The translations under genes and the position numbers were made by a program. The notes under the pieces were generated by a model. The model did no database searches, had not been told where the DNA came from, and saw only the letters and a list, made by a program, of their open reading frames with translations. Positions 1 through 7,420 of a stretch of DNA of 10,645 nt are shown here, one piece after another; within the stretch, counting starts at the first letter, position 1, and each line of letters starts with the position of its first letter. The stretch lies in assembly GCA_029977305.1 (NCBI GenBank), contig JAPOLF010000056.1, positions 1 through 10,645 on the forward strand. Reading direction: 5' to 3'. This DNA is from a bacterium (GTDB lineage Bacteria > Chloroflexota > Chloroflexia > Thermomicrobiales > UBA6265).

Positions 1-186
1 GCGTGGATCGTGAATGGAGAGCCCGAACTCGACATGGCAGGGTTCGATCCCCGCCGCTTCGGCGACGAGGAGCTGAGCGATCACGAGCTGAACCGCCTCG
101 GATTGTTCCAGTATGCGAACTACTACACGCCGCCGGACGTGGCCCGCGAGCACGGGATCGAGGAAACGACGATCGACCACTCCTAG
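1..186 (+). CDS. FAD-dependent oxidoreductase, DAO/dimethylglycine dehydrogenase-like, C-terminal fragment
   Basis: Frame 1 is open from the window edge to a TAG at 184-186, giving the last 61 residues of a protein whose start lies outside the window. The segment AWIVNGEPELDMAGFDPRRF resembles the pattern that closes the FAD domain of DAO-family dehydrogenases acting on glycine derivatives (dimethylglycine and sarcosine dehydrogenases, typically AEWIV-GEPSLDLW-x-DIRRF). About 40 residues follow it, including the aromatic run QYANYY, and then the frame stops. There is therefore no C-terminal GcvT-like folate domain as in true DMGDH. Known for the family: oxidation of an amine C-N bond with electrons passed to FAD. 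The FAD-binding N-terminus is not visible, so the assignment rests on this tail alone. It lies 96 bp before the epimerase gene on the same strand and could be in its operon. Confidence 0.5.
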   Translation, partial: AWIVNGEPELDMAGFDPRRFGDEELSDHELNRLGLFQYANYYTPPDVAREHGIEETTIDHS

Positions 187-282
187 GCCAGCGGCAACGC
201 GGTCTCGGGTATCCTGACGCGCAGATGCTGATTGGGACGTCGCCAGGTGGCGTTCCCGGGACACGTGGTCAGGAGAGCGGCG

Positions 283-1269
283 ATGGGTTCGGATCGATAT
301 CTGGTCACCGGGGCGTTTGGGTGCATCGGCGCTTGGACCGTGAAGCGCCTCCTCGAGAGCGGCGCCGCGGTCACGACGTACGACCTCCCGGGCAAGCCGG
401 CACGCCTCGAACTGATCATGGACACGGCCGAGTTGGCGAAGGTCGACATCGTCGCCGGCGACATCACCGACCAGGCGATGTTCGAGCGGGTGGTTGAAGA
501 GAAGAAGATCACGCACATCATGCACCTCGCCGCGCTGCAGGTGCCCTTCGTGCGGGCGAACCCGGTGCTCGGGGCGCAGGTGAATGTGGTGGGCACGGCG
601 ATCGTGCTCGAGGCCGCGCGGAAGTTCGCAAATCAGGTGAGTGGCGTCACCTACTGCAGTTCGATTGCGGTGTATGGCCCGGCGTCCATGTATCCTCCGG
701 GCCCGCTTGCACACGATGCCGAGTTCGCTCCGGCGACGCTCTACGGGGTCACCAAAGTGACCAACGAGGAGTGGGCCCGCATCTACTGGCAGGATTACCA
801 GGTGAAGAGCATCGGGTTGCGGCCGTTCTTCGTGTACGGTCCGGGACGCGATCAGGGCATCAGCTCGGGGCCGTCGAAAGCGATGGTCGCGGCGGCGGCT
901 GGTCGGGCGTATCACATCGGCTTCGGCGGGAAGGCGGTGTACCAACATGCGGATGACGTCGCCGGTGCGCTGATTCAGGCCTCGAGGAATCTTCCTGAAG
1001 GCGCTCCGGTGTTCAACCTCGGCGGCAGCTGGGTGGATGTTTCGGAGATCGTCGCCGGGATCGATGAGTTGGCGCCGGAGATGGCAGGCAAGATCACGCA
1101 GGAGACCACACCGCTGTTCACGCCCGAAGGGGTGGACGGTGCGCCGTTGGACAAGGCGATCGGCAAGGTTCACTGGCGACCGCTGAAGGACGGCATCCGC
1201 GACACGATGGAGCACACAAAGGCGGCGCTGAAAGCCGGGAAGCTCGACATCGAGCGGGCGATCAACTGA
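283..1269 (+). CDS. NAD-dependent epimerase/dehydratase (extended SDR family)
   Basis: A 328-residue extended short-chain dehydrogenase/reductase. The N-terminal Rossmann fold shows the dinucleotide motif GAFGCIG (residues 10-16), the acidic D34 at the end of strand beta-2 typical of NAD preference, GDI (59-61) and HLAA (81-84). The catalytic set is Ser126/Ser127 and Y154-x3-K158 (YGVTK). RPFFVYGPG further on is the usual substrate-domain signature. The start at ATG 283 is chosen because AGGAG at 271-275 sits 7 nt upstream; an in-frame start at 232 would lack a comparable site. The family interconverts or dehydrates nucleotide sugars or related polyols and acids in the cytoplasm, but the substrate cannot be read from this sequence. 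The stop codon overlaps the start of the next gene by one base (TGATG), indicating translational coupling. Confidence 0.9.
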   Translation: MGSDRYLVTGAFGCIGAWTVKRLLESGAAVTTYDLPGKPARLELIMDTAELAKVDIVAGDITDQAMFERVVEEKKITHIMHLAALQVPFVRANPVLGAQVNVVGTAIVLEAARKFANQVSGVTYCSSIAVYGPASMYPPGPLAHDAEFAPATLYGVTKVTNEEWARIYWQDYQVKSIGLRPFFVYGPGRDQGISSGPSKAMVAAAAGRAYHIGFGGKAVYQHADDVAGALIQASRNLPEGAPVFNLGGSWVDVSEIVAGIDELAPEMAGKITQETTPLFTPEGVDGAPLDKAIGKVHWRPLKDGIRDTMEHTKAALKAGKLDIERAIN

Positions 1270-1844
1270 TGACCTACTCACGTTCCCCGAAGGGCATCGG
1301 CCCGATGCGCGCGTTTCTCAGTGCGAGTCGATTTTTCATCTTGGTGGCGGTGATCGCCAGCACGGTGTCGGCGATCGCACTGACGATCTACGGGGCATTG
1401 GCGGTTGGGAGTGACATCGCCGAGATCTTCCGAACGATCGATTTCCGGAGCATCCACAAGAAAGAGGTCGAGAAGTACGCACTGGACTTCATCGCGCTCA
1501 TCGATTTGTTCTTGCTGAGCACGGTGCTGTACATCGTCGGACTGGGGCTCTACGAGTTGTTCATCGACCCGGACATGCCGGTGCACGGGTGGTTGCGAAT
1601 CACCAGTCTCGATGACCTGAAGGACAAGCTGGCAGGCGTGGTCATCGTGTTGATCGCGGTTGATTTCCTCGGGGATTTCGTGGAGTCCGAGGGGGAGATC
1701 GGGATCCTCTGGCTCGGGCTCGGCGGCGGCGCGATCATCCTCGCACTGGCCGTGGGATTGAATTGGCTGCCGCGGCATGCCGGAAAAGGCGGCACCTCGA
1801 ACGATTCCGCTGCTACTTCATCGGATGAACCGCCGGGACATTAG
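1269..1844 (+). CDS. YqhA/UPF0114-family membrane protein
   Basis: A 191-residue integral membrane protein with four hydrophobic segments at about residues 22-44, 74-98, 121-138 and 144-166, then a polar Ser/Asp-rich tail. The pattern FLSASRFF near the N-terminus, a second helix ending in GLYELFID, and the following W-x-SLDDLKDKLAG block match the layout of YqhA (UPF0114) proteins, whose function is not established. The start at 1269 shares its A with the epimerase stop TGA, so translation is probably coupled. ATG 1305 (residue 13, MRAFLSASR) is a credible alternative because E. coli YqhA begins only a few residues before the same motif. The last 25 or so residues (GGTSNDSAATSSDEPPGH) look disordered and lie beyond the conserved part. 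The regulator gene starts 26 bp downstream. Confidence 0.75.
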   Translation: MTYSRSPKGIGPMRAFLSASRFFILVAVIASTVSAIALTIYGALAVGSDIAEIFRTIDFRSIHKKEVEKYALDFIALIDLFLLSTVLYIVGLGLYELFIDPDMPVHGWLRITSLDDLKDKLAGVVIVLIAVDFLGDFVESEGEIGILWLGLGGGAIILALAVGLNWLPRHAGKGGTSNDSAATSSDEPPGH

Positions 1845-1870
1845 ACCCCGCACCACCGACGGAGGAGCGG

Positions 1871-4549
1871 ATGCCGCGACAGGCGCGACCATCGGCCCGA
1901 GATGGAGATGAATCCTCTCCGCGAGCGATCACGCGACGGGCGAAGCTCATCGTGCCCGCGCTGCCGCCAGATCGTGTGGCGCGCGCGGGGATCGATGCGG
2001 CACTTACGGCGACCGAAGGCATCCCCCTGACGGTGCTCTGTGCGCCGGTGGGATTCGGGAAGACGCTCGCGGCGGCCACCTGGATGCACCACACGCGGAT
2101 GCCGGTAGCCTGGCTCAATCTGGATGAGCAGGATGCTGATCCGGCGAGGCTGTTCACCCATCTGGTGATGGCGCTGCGAAGTGTGCATCCGGGATTCGCG
2201 CCCGAACTCGACGCGATGATCGCGCTCTCACATGAACAATCAGGGGTGGCATTGGGAGAGGCGTTGAGCGAGGCGCTGATCGATCTGCCGGAACGCACCG
2301 GGATCGTCCTGGATGACGCCCATGTCTTGCAGGGGGGCGATGCGCTTGCCCTCATCGCCGAATTGCTGCGGTTCCCCCTGCCGCTCCTGCACCTGGTGGT
2401 CACGACGCGAAGCCTCAGCGGGTTTGATCTCGGCACGATGCAGTCACGCGGGCAGGTCTCCGTGTTCGATGCGCGATCGCTGCGGTTCACTGCCCAGGAG
2501 GTTGCGTCGTTCCTCTCGCTCCACGCCATAGCACCTGACGCGAAGACCGATGTGCTTGAGGGTTGGCCGGCAGGGCTACGGCTGGCGGCAATGGTGTCCT
2601 TGGGGGCAGCAGGGGAAGACGTCACCGCTCCGGTGCTCGGGGCACGGTTGCTGATCGCCGAATTCATCGGAGCCATGACTCGCGATGACCGGGAGATCAT
2701 GATGGCCGCGGCTCTCCCACCGCAATTCTCCGCAGCGCTGTTGGCGGACATGCTAGGCATCCCAGAGCGCCACGAGGCAGTGGCGGCGTCGATTCTCCGA
2801 TTGGCCCACGGCAACGCGTTCCTGACTCCTCTGGATGACGAGGGGGTCTGGTGGAGGATGCATGCGGTTCTCCGTGACGCGCTGCGCACCGGCGCAGCTT
2901 CGGTGCACGGGAACGCGGGGCTCGCAGCACTCCGCCATCGGGCTGGCATGTGGCTTGTTGCGCACGGAGATGTGGACGATGCAGCACGGATGTTCCTTGA
3001 GGCTGGTGATCGCAGCGCGGCGGTGACCGCGGTCGAGGAGCAGGTCATCCCCGCAATCATGGCGATGCGTGGCCATGAGATGGGGCAATGGCTCTCCCAA
3101 CTGCCGAAAGAGCAGGAGGATGAACGCGTCATGCTGCAGATCGGGCGGGTCGACCGTTTGATTGCGGCGGGTGCAACAGCGGAAGCCGAGATCACGCTCG
3201 ATCGCATCGACCGCATGATTGCCCAACGCGTGGGGCTGCCGCGTGGACTGGATCCCGACGTGCTCTTCGGCATCGCGCTGGTGTATCGGTCGGTGAACAC
3301 GTTGCTCGGCCGATCGGATCCGATGGAAGGACTGCGACTCGCCGAGGAGGCGGAGACGCACTTCCGCCGAGGTGAGCGATATGCCATCAACAGCCGGGTG
3401 ATGTCGACGTGGGTGTTGAAGGTTGGCTTGGGCGACACCGAGGGGGCGATCGCGTATCTCGAGGACGCGATGCGGCAGGACACGTCGTCGCTGGACCTGC
3501 CTGTCGCCAACTACCCCTACTTCCTCACCATGTGTCATTTGTTGAACGGCGACTACCCATCCGCGATCGCCCAAGCCGAGCACCTGCAGCGTCTTGCCCG
3601 CGATGCCGGATTTGCGGTGCGGGCGATCGATGCCTCCGTGTGTCTTGGAACGGCGCTCTATGTCTTGGATCGATTGGACGAAGCGGAATCCGCCTATCGC
3701 GACGCTCAACAGGCCGAACACTTCGAAGCGGCGCACATTCTCTCGGTGCAGGAGTCAACGTTTGGGATGGCGTTGATCATGCAGGCCACCGGGCGTGAGG
3801 TGGAAGCCATCGCCGTCATGGACCGCTATCTGCAAACGATGCGGAGGACGGGCAAACGAGCGCTGGTTGATCTCGCCCGATCGTTCCGGCTGCGGCTCTT
3901 GGTGCTGCAAGGCAAGAGCGACCGTGCGATCGCCGAACTCGGCACGATCGGGACCTCCCTACGCCAACCGGTGAGCGTGATCGAGCACCCACCGCTCACC
4001 CGTGCGTTGGTCTTGGCCCAGTGGGGAACCCCTGAGGCACGGTCGGAAGCGATCGCCCTCTGCACCACGTTGCTCGCACCGCAGGGCGCTGCGCTGGGGG
4101 CAGCCGTTCGGCAGGAAGCCCGCGTGATCCTGGCGCTGGCATTGCTCGCGGGTGGTGATCGTGATGCCGCGGGCGATGTGCTGGAGCAGGCTCTGGCCAT
4201 CAACGCCGGCGGCGGGACGGTGCGACCATTCGTGGTGGGTGGGGAGACATTGGCGCCGCTCTATCGTGCGCTTGCAGAGCGCGGCAATGTTGAGGCTGCC
4301 CGCATCGCCCACTGGTTCGACACGGCACCGCTGCGCACGTCAGAGCCGCTGCTCGCGCTCAGTCGGCGGGAGCGCGAGGTGCTGGACATGATCCGGATGG
4401 GCATGACGAACAAAGAAATCGGCGACGCGCTCTTCATCTCGCCGTTCACGGTAAAACGCCATGCCCAGACGATCTTTCGCAAACTCGGCGTGAGCAGCCG
4501 CGACGAGGCGTCGGCGGCTGCGGCACGCATGAACCAGGCGTCGCACTGA
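1871..4549 (+). CDS. MalT/LAL-type LuxR transcriptional regulator (STAND ATPase)
   Basis: An 892-residue signal-transducing ATPase with a DNA-binding tail. A Walker A motif APVGFGKT lies at residues 58-65 and a Walker B-like IVLDDAH at 145-151, as in the NTPase module of MalT and the large ATP-binding LuxR (LAL) regulators. Residues from about 350 to 800 are alpha-helical and Ala/Leu-rich, with degenerate TPR-like repeats, the usual ligand or protein sensor in this family. The C-terminus (about 828-885) is a LuxR/GerE helix-turn-helix: LSRREREVL, then NKEIGDALFISPFTVKRH and the closing FRKLGVSSR. Length agrees with MalT (about 900 residues). The ATG at 1871 is preceded by GGAGG at 1861-1865, 5 nt away. 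Family proteins bind ATP and an inducer, oligomerise and activate transcription; inducer and target here are unknown. The short gap after the yqhA-like gene suggests cotranscription. Confidence 0.93.
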   Translation: MPRQARPSARDGDESSPRAITRRAKLIVPALPPDRVARAGIDAALTATEGIPLTVLCAPVGFGKTLAAATWMHHTRMPVAWLNLDEQDADPARLFTHLVMALRSVHPGFAPELDAMIALSHEQSGVALGEALSEALIDLPERTGIVLDDAHVLQGGDALALIAELLRFPLPLLHLVVTTRSLSGFDLGTMQSRGQVSVFDARSLRFTAQEVASFLSLHAIAPDAKTDVLEGWPAGLRLAAMVSLGAAGEDVTAPVLGARLLIAEFIGAMTRDDREIMMAAALPPQFSAALLADMLGIPERHEAVAASILRLAHGNAFLTPLDDEGVWWRMHAVLRDALRTGAASVHGNAGLAALRHRAGMWLVAHGDVDDAARMFLEAGDRSAAVTAVEEQVIPAIMAMRGHEMGQWLSQLPKEQEDERVMLQIGRVDRLIAAGATAEAEITLDRIDRMIAQRVGLPRGLDPDVLFGIALVYRSVNTLLGRSDPMEGLRLAEEAETHFRRGERYAINSRVMSTWVLKVGLGDTEGAIAYLEDAMRQDTSSLDLPVANYPYFLTMCHLLNGDYPSAIAQAEHLQRLARDAGFAVRAIDASVCLGTALYVLDRLDEAESAYRDAQQAEHFEAAHILSVQESTFGMALIMQATGREVEAIAVMDRYLQTMRRTGKRALVDLARSFRLRLLVLQGKSDRAIAELGTIGTSLRQPVSVIEHPPLTRALVLAQWGTPEARSEAIALCTTLLAPQGAALGAAVRQEARVILALALLAGGDRDAAGDVLEQALAINAGGGTVRPFVVGGETLAPLYRALAERGNVEAARIAHWFDTAPLRTSEPLLALSRREREVLDMIRMGMTNKEIGDALFISPFTVKRHAQTIFRKLGVSSRDEASAAAARMNQASH

Positions 4550-4564
4550 GTGCGACGCCGGTTC
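4531..4564. terminator. 15-bp hairpin over the regulator stop codon; candidate bidirectional terminator
   Basis: Left arm GAACC-(A)-GGCGTCGCAC (4531-4546) pairs perfectly with GTGCGACGCCGGTTC (4550-4564), apart from a single bulged A at 4536. The 3-nt loop at 4547-4549 is the TGA stop codon of the regulator gene. The hairpin lies 33 bp beyond the pgi stop on the other strand, so it sits between two convergent genes. No T-tract follows on either strand, so a classical intrinsic terminator is not proven. Termination is inferred from stem strength and position. Confidence 0.6.
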
Positions 4565-4596
4565 CTCAGACGGTGCGTTGCCGAGAAGTCGGATTT

Positions 4597-6006
4597 CTAG
4601 CTCAAGCGAAAGCGCTCGGCATCGGCCGGGACCACGGACAGTTCGGCCTTCAGCTTCTCGTAGCCGCTCCGGCCCATCAGCGCATAGGTGGCGTTCTTGC
4701 CGGCCTCAACACCGGGCTGACCGAACGGCATGACGTTGTAGAGGGCGCCGCCCATCACGGTCTGCAACTGGTAGAGGTAAAAGAACTCTCCGATGATGCC
4801 GGCGTCGATCGTCGGGACGGTGATGGTGAAGTTCGGGCGCTTGGCCTGCGTGAGGGCCCACGCGGTGGCGAGGCACTCACGATCGAGCAGTTGTCCGAGT
4901 TCCGCGCCTTTGAGGTAGTCGAGATCAGGGATGCCAGCCGGGACGCTCTCGACGGTGACAGTGTCGCGGTACTGATCGACCGCGATGAGCGAGATCAACT
5001 TGTCGTTGGGCCCCTCTGTGTAGAGCTGGATCTGAGAGTGCTGGTCGATCGCACCGAGCGCCTTGATCGGGGTCTGTCCGGCAAAGACTTCCTTGCCATC
5101 GAGTGAAAGCCGCTTCCCGAGGCTCTCCGCCCACAGCTGGCGGAACCAATCGGTGATGCCGAAGAGGGCGTCGGCGTAAGGCATGGTGACGAGCATCCGC
5201 TTGCCGCGCTGCTGATCGGCAAGGACGGATATCGCGGCGAGGAGATAGGCCGGGTTCTCGAGCACTTCCGGGGTCATGCAACGCTCGCGCATGGCAGCTG
5301 CGCCGTCGAGCATGCCGCGGATGTCGATGCCGCAGAAAGCCGCAGGAAGCAGGCCGACGGCACTGAGAACGGTCTGGCGACCGTCAACACCCGGGGGAAC
5401 TGGAAAGGTGGTGTAGCCCTCGGCGTCGGCGAGTTGGCGCAGGAGGCCGTCCTTGGGATCGGTGGTGGCGACGATCTGCTTGCTCGCCCGTTCCTTGCCG
5501 ACGGCCGCTTCGAGCGTCTGCTTGGCGACGAGGAAATTGGCCATCGTCTCGGCGGTCTGACCGGATTTGGTGATGACGTTCACCAAGGTGTTGGGGAGAT
5601 CACAGAGTTCGAGGGTGGCCTTCACCTTCTCGGGATCGGGGTTGTCGAGGACGAAGAGTCGGGGGCCGCCGCGCTTGCCTGCTGGCAAAAGATTGCGATA
5701 GGGGTGGGCCAGCGCCATGATGGTCGCGATCGCGCCGAGGGAGGAGCCACCGATCCCGATCAGGACGTAGTCGGAGTAGCGGCCCTTGACACTGTCGACG
5801 AAGGCGAGGATGGCCTCGACGAGCGCGTGATCGTCGGGAAGGTTCATCCAGCGCTGATCACCCGCGGCGCGCTCGGCGAGGATGCGCCCGTGCTCCGCGG
5901 CGACCTTGGGGGCGACCGCGTTGAGCATCGCGAGTGACACCCCGTGCTCGGTCCCGACGGCGACATCCGTGGCGTTGCGGTAATCGATCACAAGACGCGA
6001 TTGCAT
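4597..6006 (-). CDS. pgi: glucose-6-phosphate isomerase
   Basis: A 469-residue isomerase that interconverts glucose 6-phosphate and fructose 6-phosphate in glycolysis and gluconeogenesis, in the cytoplasm. Recognisable blocks (numbered from ATG 6006) are GIGGSSLGA (84-92), the phosphate-binding TKSGQTAET (146-154), DGRQTVLSAVGLLPAAF (208-224), catalytic Glu294 in WAESLGK, catalytic His323 in DQHSQ, and Lys437 in QPGVEAGKN. Length is close to the short bacterial PGI type (about 450). The region around 209-211 reads GRQT where the family signature usually has GR[FY]S. The frame can also start at GTG 6015, three codons earlier. The ATG is preferred because an AGGGTG lies about 8 nt upstream of it, but both sites are weak. 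It is the last gene of the minus-strand block, 137 bp after the BFD-like gene, and probably has its own promoter. Confidence 0.95.
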   Translation of the reverse strand: MQSRLVIDYRNATDVAVGTEHGVSLAMLNAVAPKVAAEHGRILAERAAGDQRWMNLPDDHALVEAILAFVDSVKGRYSDYVLIGIGGSSLGAIATIMALAHPYRNLLPAGKRGGPRLFVLDNPDPEKVKATLELCDLPNTLVNVITKSGQTAETMANFLVAKQTLEAAVGKERASKQIVATTDPKDGLLRQLADAEGYTTFPVPPGVDGRQTVLSAVGLLPAAFCGIDIRGMLDGAAAMRERCMTPEVLENPAYLLAAISVLADQQRGKRMLVTMPYADALFGITDWFRQLWAESLGKRLSLDGKEVFAGQTPIKALGAIDQHSQIQLYTEGPNDKLISLIAVDQYRDTVTVESVPAGIPDLDYLKGAELGQLLDRECLATAWALTQAKRPNFTITVPTIDAGIIGEFFYLYQLQTVMGGALYNVMPFGQPGVEAGKNATYALMGRSGYEKLKAELSVVPADAERFRLS

Positions 6007-6095
6007 GGCGGCCACACCCTATGGACGACCAGCCGGGCTTCTCCCAACTGCCGTCGGACATTGTCGCATGTGCTGGGAAGGGGGCTGTTGTGCGA

Positions 6096-6116
6096 CGGTG
6101 CTGCGTGGGGGCACCG
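6096..6116 (-). terminator. weak hairpin after the BFD-like gene
   Basis: CGGTGC (6096-6101) can pair with GCACCG (6111-6116) around a 9-nt loop, 28 bp past the stop of the [2Fe-2S]/FAD/BFD operon and upstream of pgi. There is no T-tract on the minus strand. It could attenuate transcription between the operon and pgi, but six base pairs in GC-rich DNA is weak evidence. The rest of the 6016-6143 gap shows no gene. Confidence 0.2.
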
Positions 6117-6143
6117 CCGCTTGGGCAGGCACCCCAGCCACGA

Positions 6144-6428
6144 TCACAGCTTCTCGGCGAAATCGGCGAGGGACTCGAGCGGGATCGGGCGCACGGGCGA
6201 GCGCTGGGTCATCGGGGCGATTTCGGTGACGTCCACCTCCTCGATCCGGGCGAGAAGCTGGAGCAGCGCCGGCATGCAGTAGATGCCTTGGCAGAGCCCC
6301 ATGCCGCAGCGGGTGCGGCGCTTGACGTCGTTGGCGGTGCGATTGCCCTCGGCGATGACGGCGAGGATCTCGGTTTCGGTGAGGCTTTCACAGCGGCAGA
6401 GATAGGTCGGTTGCGGCGTGGAATCCAT
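6144..6428 (-). CDS. BFD-like [2Fe-2S]-binding protein, stand-alone domain of an HcnB/OoxA-type dehydrogenase
   Basis: A 94-residue protein with the bacterioferritin-associated-ferredoxin-like cluster motif: C11-x-C13 (LCRCE) and C46-x4-C51 (GLCQGIYC), plus an extra C41. The conserved KRRTRCGMGLCQG core is present, followed by PVRPIPLESLA. That ending is typical of the C-terminus of HcnB/OoxA and sarcosine-oxidase-alpha-like proteins, where this domain is normally fused behind the FAD domain. Here it is a separate gene. ATG 6428 is chosen because GGAGG at 6437-6441 lies 8 nt upstream. A GTG at 6455 would give nine more residues and a 4-nt overlap with the FAD gene's stop. Inferred role: the second iron-sulfur centre of the electron-transfer complex formed with the two upstream genes. 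Confidence 0.85.
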   Translation of the reverse strand: MDSTPQPTYLCRCESLTETEILAVIAEGNRTANDVKRRTRCGMGLCQGIYCMPALLQLLARIEEVDVTEIAPMTQRSPVRPIPLESLADFAEKL

Positions 6429-6451
6429 GGGGGTGGCCTCCGGATGCGCGA

Positions 6452-7420
6452 TCACTGGTATGGCTGCGCGTGGAGCGCAACGTAGGCGGCTCGTCGGCGA
6501 TGGCGTTCAGCGAGCGCGGCATTGCGGGCGCGGGCGGCATCGGCGGCGGCGTTGACGCGACTGGCGTCGGTATGGCCGGTGGCGGCAGCCGCGGCGTACC
6601 CGACCAGTTCGGCCTCGACCAGTGCCACCTCGACCGTGGTGACGCCCGCGGCATCGCCCGTGACGAAGATCGACGAGTCCCCGAGGCGCCCATCCTGCCC
6701 GGCGACCGGGACGAGACCACCGGCAGCGGCGTCATGGGCGAAGCCTTGCGCGGCCATCATGGGGATCGCCGCATCGGGTTGGCGCCCGGCACAGACGGCA
6801 ATCGCATCGACATCGTGGGAGATGCCGTCGATCGTGATCCGCTGTACGCCGCCGATCCCGTGGGCGGAGACGATCGCCACATGTCCTGCTGTGGCCACCA
6901 CCTCGCCACCGGCGACGCGGAGGTCATGGGCGACTTCACCATGCATGTCGTGGCCACCGACGATGGCCCAGCGACGGCCGGGCAACACCTTGTGATGATT
7001 GATCAGGATCTGGACCGCGCGGGAAGTGAAGACCCCCGGAAGCGTTGCCCCTGGAAAGATGAGCGGGAGATCGGTTGAGCCGGAGGCGACGATGGTCACG
7101 GACGGTTTGAACGCGAGGGACTGGTTGCCGCAGGTTGCGCCAACGGTGCCATCATCGAACCATCCCCACGCCACGGTGCCCGGCCGGAGATCGACCCGCG
7201 CGGACTCCGCCGACTTGAGGAGGGCATCGCGCAGCGCTCGCGGCGAGACCGGGGAGATCTCCCCGGGCGGGGTGATCAGCCGGTGGCGGTAGCGGAGCTG
7301 CCCACCGAGTTCCGGGTGTTCCTCGACGAGGACGACCGATGCGCCGGCACGGGCCGCGGCGACCGCGGCAGTGAGTCCGGCGGGACCGCCCCCGACGACC
7401 AACACATCCGTGGTGATCAT
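6452..7420 (-). CDS. FAD-dependent oxidoreductase subunit, HcnB/OoxA/sarcosine-oxidase-alpha-like
   Basis: A 322-residue two-dinucleotide-binding-domain flavoprotein. The FAD motif VVGGGPAG is at residues 8-15 with the acidic strand end VEEH at 32-35. The second FAD contact is VTGDAAG at 253-259. The middle domain has VGGHDMHGE (154-162) where a pyridine-nucleotide GxGxxG would be expected; the motif is degenerate. Length is well below the 450 or more residues of HcnB/OoxA because the C-terminal BFD domain is encoded by the next gene. The ATG at 7420 overlaps the upstream stop by four bases (ATGA); the upstream extension of the frame lies inside the [2Fe-2S] gene and is not used. Family role: moves electrons from a DAO-type catalytic subunit oxidising an amino or imino acid, or glycine in HCN synthase. 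The substrate here is unknown. Confidence 0.87.
   Translation of the reverse strand: MITTDVLVVGGGPAGLTAAVAAARAGASVVLVEEHPELGGQLRYRHRLITPPGEISPVSPRALRDALLKSAESARVDLRPGTVAWGWFDDGTVGATCGNQSLAFKPSVTIVASGSTDLPLIFPGATLPGVFTSRAVQILINHHKVLPGRRWAIVGGHDMHGEVAHDLRVAGGEVVATAGHVAIVSAHGIGGVQRITIDGISHDVDAIAVCAGRQPDAAIPMMAAQGFAHDAAAGGLVPVAGQDGRLGDSSIFVTGDAAGVTTVEVALVEAELVGYAAAAATGHTDASRVNAAADAARARNAALAERHRRRAAYVALHAQPYQ

Noticed and set aside
187..282. Terminator or promoter between the left-edge gene and the epimerase
   Set aside because: Only a 4-bp stem (CGCC-AGGT-GGCG, 243 region) and a TATCCT without a -35 were seen; both are expected by chance in GC-rich DNA.
1813..3510. 565-residue open frame antisense to the LuxR regulator
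   Set aside because: Ser/Arg/Ala-rich translation with no motif, explained by GC-rich codon usage of the real gene on the + strand, which has Walker and HTH motifs and a ribosome binding site.
4573..5106. 177-residue + strand frame within pgi
   Set aside because: Shadow of pgi; no motif, and the opposite strand carries all catalytic PGI blocks.
6429..6475. Frameshift breaking a single fused FAD-BFD gene
   Set aside because: The BFD gene has its own ATG with GGAGG at 8 nt, and the FAD gene ends just before it in the usual linker position. A natural split is the simpler reading, though a read-level check would settle it.
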